DNA of 64,000 bases from Bacteroidota bacterium (GTDB lineage: Bacteria; Bacteroidota; Bacteroidia; Chitinophagales; JADIYW01). Positions 1 through 8,326 of the stretch are shown one piece after another. A program made the position numbers and the translations under genes. How positions within the stretch are numbered: the first letter of the stretch is position 1; every line of letters starts with the position of its first letter. The DNA lies in assembly GCA_963169645.1 (NCBI GenBank), contig CAUJCO010000013.1, positions 781,923 to 845,922 on the forward strand, read 5' to 3'. The notes below the pieces were generated by a model. It had not been told where the DNA came from. It made no database searches and saw only the letters and a program-made list of their open reading frames with translations.

Positions 1-132
1 CGAAATCAACCCAATAGGAAACGACATCAACACGTTGGCATAATAAGACCAAAAAAAAGAAGTGAGTGCAAACCAAATGGCACAAATCAACGATGCATAA
101 AAATAGCGGGTAGCTTTTTTGGATGTTTCCAT
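1..132 (-). CDS. Membrane protein, N-terminal fragment (cut by window edge)
   Basis: Reading the minus strand from the ATG at 132 gives 44 open codons running off the window start. The protein begins METSKKATRYFYAS and continues into a hydrophobic, Trp- and Phe-rich stretch (about residues 13-43) that looks like one or two membrane segments. No family can be named from this fragment. It is transcribed divergently from the outer-membrane protein gene at 455, with 322 bp between them. It is too short and incomplete for a confident call, but the clean ATG and membrane-like composition support a real gene. Confidence 0.55.
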   Translation of the reverse strand, partial: METSKKATRYFYASLICAIWFALTSFFWSYYANVLMSFPIGLIS

Positions 133-454
133 TTAATTTTTTTTACTAAAGTATCAATATCTAAAATAAAAGATTGAAAATTTGATATAAACAAATAAAC
201 AAATTGAAACAAATATAAATAATTGAATAGTAGATGCTATCCTCTTTCCTTCAACTAATGCACATCTTAACCACTCATTAATTTAAACTTTCAGTAATAA
301 TTGAAAGTATTGGATAATGTTAACTCAACTTTTTAATAAGTTTTTCGCTATTAACGCTTAAAATTCTACTAACAGCTAAATGAAATAAAAGTTTCAATTT
401 TGCTTGAAAGTTTTGAACACTCAAATAAATTATTAAACATTAAAAATAAATGAA
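133..454. other. AT-rich divergent intergenic region
   Basis: This is a 322-bp spacer between two divergent genes and has no convincing ORF. It holds an inverted repeat at 287-308 (ACTTTCA and TGAAAGT around an 8-base loop) that could be an operator or a weak hairpin. I found no clear TANNTTTG promoter box for the gene at 455. Nothing else stands out. Confidence 0.4.
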
Positions 455-1048
455 ATGAAAAAAACAGTTTTATTAGCAGTCGGGTTATTGTTCGGTATTT
501 CCATGTATGCAACAGATAATTTGGAAAATACGACAAGTACAGAAACTATCAGCACCCAAACAGAAGAAAACCTTGATGTAACTGAAACTACTTTAGAAGA
601 TGCAGAAGAAGTAGCTCCGGAAAGACGATTTTCTGCCATTACAGAGGTAGGTTCTGTTATCAGAAAAGACAAATCTTATTTTAGTGTATATCAAGTAGTT
701 GGTATGCGCATCAATCCACATGTATTTATTGGACAAGGTTTAGGCGTGCAAGTAAGTAAAAACAAAGTATATCAGTTGCAAGCAACTTTGGATTTAAGAA
801 CATATGTGTTGGATAAAAAAGTAACACCGATGTTTACGGTACAAGCCGGTATCAATAAATCAAATGAGTTGATGGATAATGAATCTAAAAAACTACATGA
901 TATTCAATTTTTATTAAACGCAGGAACCGGTGTTTTAATAAAAGCAAAAGAAAATGCCTCTTTTACCATTAACGGTGGTTATGCATTATACACCGATTTT
1001 GCTAAAAACGTACATGCCGGATTTGTAAAAGTTGGTTATGTATTTTAA
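455..1048 (+). CDS. Predicted outer-membrane beta-barrel protein
   Basis: The 197-residue protein starts MKKTVLLAVGLLFGISMYA, a standard signal peptide with likely cleavage after YA. An acidic Thr/Glu-rich linker (about residues 20-50) follows, then alternating hydrophobic/polar stretches ending in KVGYVF; a terminal aromatic residue is typical of barrel strands. The size fits a small 8-strand barrel. The ATG at 450 is closed by an in-frame stop after two codons, so 455 is the start. A strong hairpin terminator follows at 1093. Function is unknown; the call rests on composition and termini, not on a recognised family. Confidence 0.6.
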   Translation: MKKTVLLAVGLLFGISMYATDNLENTTSTETISTQTEENLDVTETTLEDAEEVAPERRFSAITEVGSVIRKDKSYFSVYQVVGMRINPHVFIGQGLGVQVSKNKVYQLQATLDLRTYVLDKKVTPMFTVQAGINKSNELMDNESKKLHDIQFLLNAGTGVLIKAKENASFTINGGYALYTDFAKNVHAGFVKVGYVF

Positions 1049-1092
1049 GTAGATGGATTCAGTTGAAATCCAATCTATCTAACCCGAAAAAT

Positions 1093-1127
1093 AAAAGCGA
1101 TGCCAATGGAGATGCATCGCTTTTTTT
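1093..1127. terminator. Bidirectional rho-independent terminator
   Basis: GCGATGC (1097-1103) pairs with GCATCGC (1114-1120), flanked by A4 and T7. It lies between two convergent genes (ends at 1048 and 1144) and can serve both. Confidence 0.85.
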
Positions 1128-1143
1128 ATGCTCGTAACGATAG

Positions 1144-2793
1144 TTAATTTTCCCAAACAATGGTGTTTGCATCTTTATACCAACGCTCGTAATGCGGTGC
1201 TTTTTCTTTTTCTAAAATATTGCGTTTTACTTTTAGAGTTGGTGTAATCATATTATTTTCTATTGTCCACTCCTCTTTCATAATCACTACTTTTTTTAAT
1301 CGTTCATGTTTTTCAAATTGTTGATTTACATCTTGCATCGATGTTTCTAAACTACTTTCTAATGTACGTTTATCTATGTTGTGAGCATCAGCAGATAGCA
1401 CGACCAATGCCATTGTTTGCGGTAAATTCATCCCAACTACGCAAACTTGCTCTATATGTGTATTTTTAGATAATTCCAATTCTATTGGAGCCGGAGCCAC
1501 ATATTTTCCTTTATCTGTTTTAAAAATGTCTTTCACGCGTCCGGTAATTTTCAAGAAATCCTCGTTGTCAATTTCGCCTTGGTCACCGGTTCGCAAAAAT
1601 CCATCTTCTGTAATGGTTTCTTTTGTTTTTTCGGGTTCTTTAAAATATTCCAACATGGTGGCTTCACTTCTAACTTGAATTTCGCCATCTTCAGCAATGC
1701 GTATTTCACAGCTCGGCATTGGTGTGCCTACACTACCGAGTTTCTTATGTCCTTTTCTGGTAAAGTGTGAGTACGCACAGTTTTCAGTCATGGCGTATGC
1801 TTCACAAATATCTATTCCCAATTTATCAAACCAAACCATGGTTGCAACCGGAAGTGGTGCGGCGCCGGTAAAAATATAATTTGCTTTATCTAATCCAAGC
1901 CCTTCTTTTATTTTTTTTCGGATGATGTTTTTTACAAACGGAATATTTAGCAAAATATCTAATTTACTTTGTGGCATTTTAGATAAAATTCCCATTTGGA
2001 ATTTTGTCCAAATACGCGGAACGGCTAAGAATACGGTTGGCTTGGTGTCTTTTAAGTTGGCTGCAAATAAATCCAATGATTCTGCAAACGAAATAGAACC
2101 ACCGGAATATAAAGCACCCATTTCCACTAACATTCTTTCGGCAATATGTGATAAAGGTAAATAGGAGAAGAAACGGTCTTTTGTGCTGATATCATTAATT
2201 TGTGAAAGTGCGCCACAAACGGCAAATGAAAATGTATGAAAAGAATGCACTACACCTTTGGGTAAACCTGTCGTTCCGGAAGTGTAAATGATAGTTGAAA
2301 TGTCTGCACCATCCGGAACAAAATTTCCTTCAAATGGCTCGTTATTCGCAATGATATCATCCCATTTTTCATAACCTTCTTCTGTCCAAAATGGATATGA
2401 AATGCCTTTAACAGAATCCGGTAATCCACTACGTTGTTTGCTCCAAGTATCTAATTTACCAATGAATGCTACTTTTGCTTCGCAGTGTTCCAAACAGTAT
2501 CGAATCAAATCAGCAGAAATAGTTGGATACAATGGAACCGAAACATGCCCGGCCATCATGATGGCTAAATCACTCATTATCCAATGTGCACAATTTTTGG
2601 AGATGATCGCAATCTTACTATGTGGTGGTAATTGCAAGGACCTTAAATAATTGGCCATTCTACGCACTTCATCGTTTGCTTTTTCCCAAGAGTAATGTAT
2701 CCATTCACCATTATAAGGTTGGCGTAAAAAGGTTTGTTTTGGTTGGATGGTACTCCATTCATAGAATTTTTCTAAAGGCGATTGAATTTGCAT
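1144..2793 (-). CDS. Long-chain fatty acid--CoA ligase (AMP-forming)
   Basis: This is an adenylate-forming enzyme of the FadD/ACSL type, which activates fatty acids to acyl-AMP and then acyl-CoA. The P-loop-like motif IIYTSGTTGLPKGVV is near residue 165. The A5-type motif (YAMTENC) and the GYxxTGD-like region (DGFLRTGDQGEI) follow in order, and the C-terminal lid carries ITGRVKDIFKTDKGKYVAP. Length (549 residues) fits bacterial long-chain ligases of the AMP-binding 'FAA1' branch. The open frame extends 25 codons upstream, but MQIQSPLEKF at 2793 matches where the family normally begins; the extra residues look like translated upstream DNA. It ends in the shared terminator at 1093-1127. Chain-length specificity cannot be read from the sequence. 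Confidence 0.9.
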   Translation of the reverse strand: MQIQSPLEKFYEWSTIQPKQTFLRQPYNGEWIHYSWEKANDEVRRMANYLRSLQLPPHSKIAIISKNCAHWIMSDLAIMMAGHVSVPLYPTISADLIRYCLEHCEAKVAFIGKLDTWSKQRSGLPDSVKGISYPFWTEEGYEKWDDIIANNEPFEGNFVPDGADISTIIYTSGTTGLPKGVVHSFHTFSFAVCGALSQINDISTKDRFFSYLPLSHIAERMLVEMGALYSGGSISFAESLDLFAANLKDTKPTVFLAVPRIWTKFQMGILSKMPQSKLDILLNIPFVKNIIRKKIKEGLGLDKANYIFTGAAPLPVATMVWFDKLGIDICEAYAMTENCAYSHFTRKGHKKLGSVGTPMPSCEIRIAEDGEIQVRSEATMLEYFKEPEKTKETITEDGFLRTGDQGEIDNEDFLKITGRVKDIFKTDKGKYVAPAPIELELSKNTHIEQVCVVGMNLPQTMALVVLSADAHNIDKRTLESSLETSMQDVNQQFEKHERLKKVVIMKEEWTIENNMITPTLKVKRNILEKEKAPHYERWYKDANTIVWEN

Positions 2794-2953
2794 AGTTGCG
2801 ATATTGGTTGTCGATGAAATAATAAACTGTAATTTATAAAAAATAATTTGTAATAAATACCATTGCATTGACTTTCATTAAAATAGATAAAATGCCATTA
2901 TGGAATTCCAAAAGATTTGGAATATTGTTACATGCATCGTTATTATTATAAAT

Positions 2954-2983
2954 AAAAAAGAGCACCCTAAGGATGCTCTTTTT
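2954..2983 (-). terminator. Terminator of the Hsp20 gene
   Basis: GAGCA (2960-2964) pairs with TGCTC (2974-2978), extended by A6/T5 flanks that give a U-tract on the minus strand. It lies just beyond the Hsp20 stop codon at 3003. Confidence 0.75.
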
Positions 2984-3002
2984 CTGCTCGTTTCAATATT
3001 TT

Positions 3003-3458
3003 TTAGGAGACAGTGATAGCTTTCACTTTCTTCTCATTTTCTACTTTCACTCGTTTTGGTAGCTGAATTTGCAAAATGCCATTTTCATATCTTGCAGCAA
3101 TGTTTTCTGTATCAATATTTTCTTCATCAATAGTAAAGCTTCTTTCGAATGAAGTGGATACAAATTCTTTTCGAGTAAATTTAGTCGCCTTGTCTGCTTC
3201 TGTTTTCTCTGCTTTTACTTCACCTGCAATGGTTAAAATTCCATCGTTTACTTCAATTTTGAAATCTTCTTTTTGAAATCCGGGAGCAGATACATCTACT
3301 AAAAATGATTTTTCTTCTTCTTTTACATTTACCGCAACGGCATTTTTTGCAAATGTTGCAGGTAAAAAATCGGCATCTTTATGAAAGAAATCATCAAAGA
3401 AAAAACGGTTAAAAGCTGGAAATACAGGTTGTCTTTTTACTAAAGTTCTCATATACAT
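3003..3458 (-). CDS. Hsp20/alpha-crystallin small heat-shock protein
   Basis: The 151-residue protein is a typical bacterial small heat-shock protein, an ATP-independent holdase. The N-terminal arm has the family-like opening MRTLVKRQPVF and an aromatic FFFDDFF stretch. The alpha-crystallin domain spans about residues 45-145 and includes LVDVSAPGFQKEDFKIEV and the hallmark ARYENGILQIQLPK near the C-terminus. ATG codons at 3458 and 3452 are both possible; MRTLVK at 3452 resembles relatives more closely. It is a single gene with its own terminator. I did not find a recognisable heat-shock operator. Confidence 0.93.
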   Translation of the reverse strand: MYMRTLVKRQPVFPAFNRFFFDDFFHKDADFLPATFAKNAVAVNVKEEEKSFLVDVSAPGFQKEDFKIEVNDGILTIAGEVKAEKTEADKATKFTRKEFVSTSFERSFTIDEENIDTENIAARYENGILQIQLPKRVKVENEKKVKAITVS

Positions 3459-3601
3459 TTAATTTTATTTGTTATTAATAATGTACTCAACTTTAGTCAA
3501 ATGCTATTCCATACATAAAAACAAGCCAAAATAGACTTATTTTTATTAAACAACATGACAAAAATGCTGTTTATTTAATTTTATAACGACAAAATGACAT
3601 A

Positions 3602-3928
3602 TTATTGTAATTTTTCGTTGTTTTTATGTCTTTCAGCATCTCTTGTTGTTTTCTTGTTTAAATTTTTTTCAAGTGCTTCTGTTAGGTTTATTCCGGTTTG
3701 GTTGGCAATGCAAATCAGTACAAACAATACATCGGCAAGTTCATCGCCCAAGTCTTTGTCTTTATCCGTTTGTTTAAAAGATTGCTCGCCATATTTTCGT
3801 GCCATTATTCGTGCTACTTCGCCTACTTCTTCCGTTAAAATTGCCATATTCGTTAATTCGTTAAAATAGCGAACACCGGTTGTTTTTATCCATTCATCAA
3901 CAGTAATTTGTGCTTGTTGTATTGTCAT
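3602..3928 (-). CDS. MazG-like nucleotide pyrophosphohydrolase
   Basis: The 108-residue protein carries the all-alpha NTP pyrophosphatase signature: E33-E34-x-x-E37 (TEEVGEVAR), then E63-x-x-D66 (DELADVLF), the Mg-binding acidic residues of the MazG/dUTPase-2 superfamily. Such proteins hydrolyse (d)NTPs to NMP and PPi, often as house-cleaning enzymes; the substrate here is unknown. The open frame extends 26 codons further upstream, but MTIQQAQIT at 3928 is the natural start of this single-domain type. It is transcribed divergently from the SDR at 4064. Confidence 0.85.
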   Translation of the reverse strand: MTIQQAQITVDEWIKTTGVRYFNELTNMAILTEEVGEVARIMARKYGEQSFKQTDKDKDLGDELADVLFVLICIANQTGINLTEALEKNLNKKTTRDAERHKNNEKLQ

Positions 3929-4063
3929 AATAATTGTTTGAACTAAAATTAATAAGTTAATTCGTACTTTTGTAAGAACGTAATTATCTGTAAAGATAAA
4001 AATCATTTCAGACGAATAAATTCAGCATGCTGTTATCAGTCATTTTTTGAAAAACGAACGCTC

Positions 4064-4825
4064 ATGAAAACAATCTTAATTACCGGAGCTACAGCCGGTT
4101 TTGGAGAAGCCACAGCCAAATTATTTGCCCAACATCATTGGAATCTAATTATCACCGGAAGAAGAAAAGATAGATTAGAAAAACTAGAAAAAGAATTAAC
4201 CGCAGCCTATCCAATTGCTGTATTGAGCTTATGTTTTGATGTTCGAAATTTAGAGGAAGTAAAACAAGCGATTGCATCTTTACAAGGTAATTGGAAAAAT
4301 ATAGATGTATTATTAAATAATGCCGGATTAGCAGCCGGCCGAGGCCCAATACAAAACGGACACTACGAAGATTGGGAACAAATGATAGATACCAATATCA
4401 AAGGATTAATATATATGATGCGAGAAGTAGCTCCGTTAATGATTGCCCGAAATCGTGGACACATCATAAATGTAGCATCATTAGCCGGTTGGGAAGCCTA
4501 TGGTGGTGGCAATGTTTATTGTGGTACCAAACATGCAGTTCGTGCCATATCTCGCAGTTCTAGAGTTGATTTGTTGCCGCACCACATTAAAGTATCAGTA
4601 ATTAGTCCGGGTGCTGCCGATACGGAGTTTTCATTAGTTCGTTTTAAAGGCGATAAAGAAAAAGCCGATGCTGTGTACGAAGGATATCAACCGCTTAAAG
4701 CAGAAGATATTGCAAACAGTATTTATTTTATGGCAACACAGCCGGAACATGTCAACATAGAAGAAATTTTTATTTTGCCCACCGCACAAGCCACCGCTAC
4801 CGTTACGCACAAACAAACGAACTAA
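4064..4825 (+). CDS. SDR-family NAD(P)-dependent oxidoreductase (YdfG-like)
   Basis: This classical short-chain dehydrogenase has 253 residues. The dinucleotide-binding TGATAGFG is at residues 7-14, NNAG at 85-88, catalytic Ser139, and Tyr152/Lys156 in the YxxxK motif. The ITGRRKDRLEKL segment after beta-2 suggests NADP preference. The closest remembered group is YdfG-type 3-hydroxy-acid (serine/allo-threonine) dehydrogenase, including the LSLVRFKGD-like C-terminal substrate loop, but I would not assert the substrate. The Nfu-type gene starts 43 bp downstream and may be co-transcribed. Confidence 0.9.
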   Translation: MKTILITGATAGFGEATAKLFAQHHWNLIITGRRKDRLEKLEKELTAAYPIAVLSLCFDVRNLEEVKQAIASLQGNWKNIDVLLNNAGLAAGRGPIQNGHYEDWEQMIDTNIKGLIYMMREVAPLMIARNRGHIINVASLAGWEAYGGGNVYCGTKHAVRAISRSSRVDLLPHHIKVSVISPGAADTEFSLVRFKGDKEKADAVYEGYQPLKAEDIANSIYFMATQPEHVNIEEIFILPTAQATATVTHKQTN

Positions 4826-4868
4826 CGCATCCAATTAAACTAAAAATATACGTAAACGTTATACTACA

Positions 4869-5462
4869 ATGGAAACTAAACAAAAAACACCGGTGATGAT
4901 TTATACAGAAGCCACACCGAATCCAAATACATTAAAATTTGTAACCAATAAAGCTTTGTTGTTAAACGATGCAATTGAATTTCAAACGATAGAAGACACT
5001 ACAGAAGCACCATTGGCTAAAGCACTTTTTGAAATGGAAGGCGTGAGCAATGTTTTTGTGAGCAACAACTTTGTATCTATATCCAAAACGGATGATTTTC
5101 TTTGGGCAGAAATTATGATTCCTATTAAAGAGTTCTTAAAGAAATTTATTGAAGATGGAAATGACATTATCACGGCTAATTATGTGAAGCCTACAAAAAC
5201 AGCCACCAATGCAATTTATGAAAACGATAGCGATTTAGAAATTCGCATTAAAGGTGCATTGGATAAATATGTGAAACCGGCAGTAGAAATGGATGGTGGA
5301 AATATCTCGTTTGTAAAATTTGAAAATGGAATATTAACGGTACAATTACAAGGCTCTTGCAGTGGTTGTCCTTCTAGTACTGTTACGTTGAAACAAGGCA
5401 TCGAAAACTTAATGAAACGGTTTGTGCCCGAAGTGCAAAGCGTTATAGCAGAAAGCGAATAA
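4869..5462 (+). CDS. Nfu-type Fe-S cluster scaffold/carrier protein
   Basis: Two domains are visible in 197 residues. The N-terminal Nfu/scaffold domain (about 10-95) starts with the typical IYTEATPNPNTLKFV. The C-terminal NifU domain (about 122-190) carries CSGC (C164, C167), the cysteine pair that binds a bridging [4Fe-4S] cluster in a dimer. Proteins of this build deliver Fe-S clusters to apo-enzymes. It lies just upstream of the operon for sulfite reductase, itself a [4Fe-4S]-siroheme enzyme, though the attenuator between them suggests separate transcription. The ATG at 4869 fits; a second Met (codon 10) just before IYTEAT is an alternative start. Confidence 0.92.
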   Translation: METKQKTPVMIYTEATPNPNTLKFVTNKALLLNDAIEFQTIEDTTEAPLAKALFEMEGVSNVFVSNNFVSISKTDDFLWAEIMIPIKEFLKKFIEDGNDIITANYVKPTKTATNAIYENDSDLEIRIKGALDKYVKPAVEMDGGNISFVKFENGILTVQLQGSCSGCPSSTVTLKQGIENLMKRFVPEVQSVIAESE

Positions 5463-5553
5463 GAAAGAATCCGTCAAAAGTCAAAAAATAATCCAACACG
5501 TCAATTATTTTATTCGATAAAAAGCAGATTTTCGTTATTAAATTATTAACCAC

Positions 5554-5584
5554 TTTTTTAAATGCATCAAAAAAATTAATTTTA
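5554..5584 (+). promoter_or_regulatory. Putative promoter of the sulfite-reductase leader
   Basis: TTTT (5554-5557), a 19-base spacer, then TAATTTTA (5577-5584) resembles the Bacteroidota TTTG-N19-TANNTTTG promoter with one mismatch in each box. It would start transcription only a few bases before the leader-peptide ATG at 5592. Confidence 0.4.
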
Positions 5585-5591
5585 GTTGCAA

Positions 5592-5642
5592 ATGAAACAA
5601 ATAGTCAGCCTATATAATTGTTGTTGTTCTAATCCACAGTAG
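5592..5642 (+). CDS. Cysteine leader peptide (16 aa)
   Basis: A short ORF reads MKQIVSLYNCCCSNPQ and then TAG. It has three consecutive TGT cysteine codons (5619-5627). The stop codon abuts hairpin segment 2 of the attenuator, and the first half of the ORF overlaps segment 1. A run of codons for the end product of the downstream pathway, followed by mutually exclusive hairpins and a terminator, is the architecture of ribosome-mediated attenuation, as in the amino-acid operon leaders of proteobacteria. Sulfite reductase makes sulfide for cysteine synthesis, so the codon choice fits. The ORF is supported by position and codon content only, not by known homologues. Confidence 0.8.
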   Translation: MKQIVSLYNCCCSNPQ

Positions 5643-5706
5643 TTGGATAGGTTGATTTTATATAAATAAACGAATGTACCTATCTCTTAAGTAGATAGGT
5701 TTTTTT
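5607..5706 (+). promoter_or_regulatory. Ribosome-mediated transcription attenuator (Cys-responsive, predicted)
   Basis: Three competing pairings can be drawn. Segment 1 (5607-5613, AGCCTAT, inside the leader ORF) pairs with segment 2 (5647-5653, ATAGGTT). Segment 2 (5646-5652, GATAGGT) pairs with segment 3 (5678-5684, ACCTATC). Segment 3 (5678-5685) pairs with segment 4 (5693-5700), the terminator. A ribosome stalled on the Cys codons would mask segment 1, free segment 2 to bind segment 3 and let transcription pass. A ribosome that reaches the stop codon at 5640-5642 would cover segment 2 and let the terminator form. The pairings are seen; the mechanism is inferred by analogy. Confidence 0.78.
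5678..5706 (+). terminator. Attenuator terminator upstream of sulfite reductase
   Basis: ACCTATCT (5678-5685) pairs perfectly with AGATAGGT (5693-5700), with a 7-base loop and T7 following. It stands 80 bp before the sulfite reductase ATG, not after a gene, which marks it as a conditional terminator. Confidence 0.85.
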
Positions 5707-5786
5707 ATTAATAGATAAAAGTAAGTGTATAAGAGTAGAATAAAAAATCCACTCCAAATTCCAAACTTGAATCTTAAATCTTAAAT

Positions 5787-7910
5787 ATGAGTGTAACAAT
5801 CACCAAAAACATTTCCCAAGAAGCAGCTCGAGACATCTTTGAATTGCAACACAAAATCAATGCCTTCCAAAAAGGTGAAATTCCGGAAGATAAATTCAAA
5901 TCTTTCCGACTTACCAGAGGCGTATACGGACAGCGACAATTTGGAGTGCAAATGTTTCGTACTAAATTCCCGTTCGGAAAAATTACACCGATTCAGCTTC
6001 GCCGTTTAGCGGATTTGTCTGAGCAATATGCAAGTGCCAATTTGCATTTAACCACGAGACAAAACATTCAAATGCATTACGTGAAAGTTACCGATGCACC
6101 GGCAATGTGGGCAGGGTTGGAAGATGTGGGTGCAACCGCGAGAGAAGCATGTGGAAACACTGTTCGAAATATGACGGGTTCTTCTTTTGCCGGTATTGAT
6201 AAAGATGAATTGTTTGATGTTTCTCCGTACGTGAGAGAAACGTTTGAATATTTTCTTCGCTATCCAATCAACCAAGATATGGGCAGAAAATTTAAGATAG
6301 CCTATTCCTCTTCTGATAAAGATTCTGCGTATACATTCTTGCACGACATTGGTTTTATTCCACGCCTGCAAGATGGTGAACGCGGCTTTAAAGTAGTTGT
6401 TGGTGGTGGCTTAGGTGCACAAGCTGTTTTGGCACAAACTGCACACGAATTTTTACACGAAGACTTAGTGATTCCATTTATTGAAGCGTGCTTGCGGGTG
6501 TTTGATAGATATGGCGAACGTTCACGAAGAAATAAAGCACGTATGAAATACTTGATGAAAGATATTGGCTTAGAAAAATTCATGGAATTAGTTACCATCG
6601 AACATAAAGCCAATAAAGTAAAATCATACAAGTTTGATAGAAACAAAGTAGATGACGGCAAACCAACCCACAATAACATTGCTCCAAGTGTAGAAATAAA
6701 AGATACACAACGATACAATGATTGGTTGAAAACAAACGTGTTTGAACAAAAACAAGCCGGCTATTTTGCCGTTGCATTAAAAGTAACCAAAGGTGATATA
6801 AAACCGGATCAAGCCCGTATTATTGCAGATATGGCGGAGCAATATGCATCTCAAGATATGCGTATTACCATGAATCAAGGTTTATTATTGAAGTTTATTC
6901 CGGAAGCCTCTTTGCCCTATTTCTATCAAGAATTAGATAAATTAGGATTTGCTAATCCGGGTTATGATACCATTGGTGATGTAACCACTTGTCCCGGAAC
7001 AGATACATGTAACTTAGGTGTTACCAACAGTATGACGTTAGGAAAAATTTTAGAAGATGTTATTCAGGATGAATTTTATCATTTAATTTTTGATAGCGAA
7101 ATAAAAATTAAAATAAGTGGCTGCATGAATTCTTGTGGACAACACATGGCTGCTAATATTGGTTTGCACGGAAGTTCCATTAAAGTGGGCGAGCGTGTTG
7201 CACCGGCAATGCAAGTAATTTTAGGCGGTGGTGTAGATGTAAATGGCGTAGGCTTCATCGGCGAAAAAATTGTAAAAATACCAACCAAACGCACACCCGA
7301 AATGTTGCGTATGGTGTTGAACGATTATGAAACCAATAGCACTGTAGGCGAATATTTTAATGATTATTACAAACGTCAAGGTAAAAATTATTTCTATACT
7401 TTATTGAAGCCATTGGCAAATGTTGCATTGTATGTAGATGATGATTTTATTGATTATGGCGGAAGTGAAGCTTATACACCGGAAATTGGTGTAGGTGAAT
7501 GTGCCGGCGTAATGTATGATATGATTGGTATTATTATGAAAGAGGCTGAAATGAAATTAATGGATGCCAAAGAGCATTCAAAAAACAACCGTTTTGCTGA
7601 AGCCATTTATTATGTATATACCGGATTTATTGTAACGGCAAAAGCTTTATTGTTAACGAATGAAGTAGAATGTAATACACAAATAAAAATCATCAAAGAT
7701 TTTGATACACATTTTGTTCAAACAAATAAAATAACTTGTCCGGACAGTTTTGAAAACTTGGTTTTACAAATTAACCAATTCGAACCGGAACAAGCATTTG
7801 CCGAAAAATATATTCAACAGTTTGAAACATTTCTAAAAGATGCAGTAGCACTTCGAGAGGTAATTGTTAATGCCGAAAAAGTAGTGGTAGAAAGCAACTA
7901 CAAAGCGTAA
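5787..7910 (+). CDS. Sulfite (nitrite/sulfite) reductase hemoprotein with C-terminal HEPN-like domain
   Basis: This is a siroheme/[4Fe-4S] enzyme reducing sulfite to sulfide in assimilation. Two ferredoxin-like half-domains and two siroheme domains are present in the usual order. The cluster ligands are C402-x5-C408 (TCPGTDTC) and C446-x3-C450 (GCMNSC). The catalytic core ends near residue 570. About 120 further residues (KEAEMKLMDAKEH, then FAEAIYYVYTGFIVTAKALLL) look like a HEPN-type helical domain; the RxxxxH nuclease motif is not seen, so a binding or scaffold role is more likely. Nitrite reduction cannot be excluded, but the adjacent siroheme methyltransferase and the Cys leader favour sulfite. 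Expression is probably set by the attenuator at 5607-5706. Heptamer repeats (5763-5783) lie directly before the ATG. Confidence 0.92.
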   Translation: MSVTITKNISQEAARDIFELQHKINAFQKGEIPEDKFKSFRLTRGVYGQRQFGVQMFRTKFPFGKITPIQLRRLADLSEQYASANLHLTTRQNIQMHYVKVTDAPAMWAGLEDVGATAREACGNTVRNMTGSSFAGIDKDELFDVSPYVRETFEYFLRYPINQDMGRKFKIAYSSSDKDSAYTFLHDIGFIPRLQDGERGFKVVVGGGLGAQAVLAQTAHEFLHEDLVIPFIEACLRVFDRYGERSRRNKARMKYLMKDIGLEKFMELVTIEHKANKVKSYKFDRNKVDDGKPTHNNIAPSVEIKDTQRYNDWLKTNVFEQKQAGYFAVALKVTKGDIKPDQARIIADMAEQYASQDMRITMNQGLLLKFIPEASLPYFYQELDKLGFANPGYDTIGDVTTCPGTDTCNLGVTNSMTLGKILEDVIQDEFYHLIFDSEIKIKISGCMNSCGQHMAANIGLHGSSIKVGERVAPAMQVILGGGVDVNGVGFIGEKIVKIPTKRTPEMLRMVLNDYETNSTVGEYFNDYYKRQGKNYFYTLLKPLANVALYVDDDFIDYGGSEAYTPEIGVGECAGVMYDMIGIIMKEAEMKLMDAKEHSKNNRFAEAIYYVYTGFIVTAKALLLTNEVECNTQIKIIKDFDTHFVQTNKITCPDSFENLVLQINQFEPEQAFAEKYIQQFETFLKDAVALREVIVNAEKVVVESNYKA

Positions 7911-8119
7911 TAATACGCTATTATTAAATGCGATTTATTCTTTTTAATGTAGGATTTAAGATTGGAATCGTTGGTTGTAGTCGGTAGAAAAATGGAGTTT
8001 TTCGAATGTAAAAAAGCAACTTAATTTCCAACCTACCGGATACAAATTGAAATTGAAAGAGCAATATTCCATTAACAAAATCTAAATACTACACTCCAAA
8101 ATAATGTTTATATTTAAGT

Positions 8120-8326
8120 ATGCAAATTCAACAAGACAACGATAGCCTGATTATTTCAATACCAAATAATATTGATGCTTTTGGAAAACAAAAGTTAATT
8201 GAATATGCAAAATATTTGGAGCTTACTGCCGGTAAAAAAATTAAACAGGAAGAAGCTGATACATTAGCTGAAGAACTGAAATCTACATGGTGGAAAAAAA
8301 ATAAGAAGCGTTTCGTTAAATCATGA
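8120..8326 (+). CDS. Putative antitoxin of a PIN-domain toxin-antitoxin pair
   Basis: The 68-residue protein consists of a short beta-rich N-terminus (MQIQQDNDSLIISIPNN) followed by charged helices ending in WWKKNKKRFVKS. Its stop codon overlaps the start of the PIN gene in an ATGA arrangement, the usual antitoxin-toxin coupling. I do not recognise its family; the antitoxin role is inferred from size and position. It sits 209 bp after sulfite reductase, on the same strand. Confidence 0.7.
   Translation: MQIQQDNDSLIISIPNNIDAFGKQKLIEYAKYLELTAGKKIKQEEADTLAEELKSTWWKKNKKRFVKS

Noticed and set aside
6048-6777. Overlapping minus-strand frames of up to 138 codons
   Set aside because: They are antisense to the sulfite reductase core, whose motifs prove the plus strand codes.
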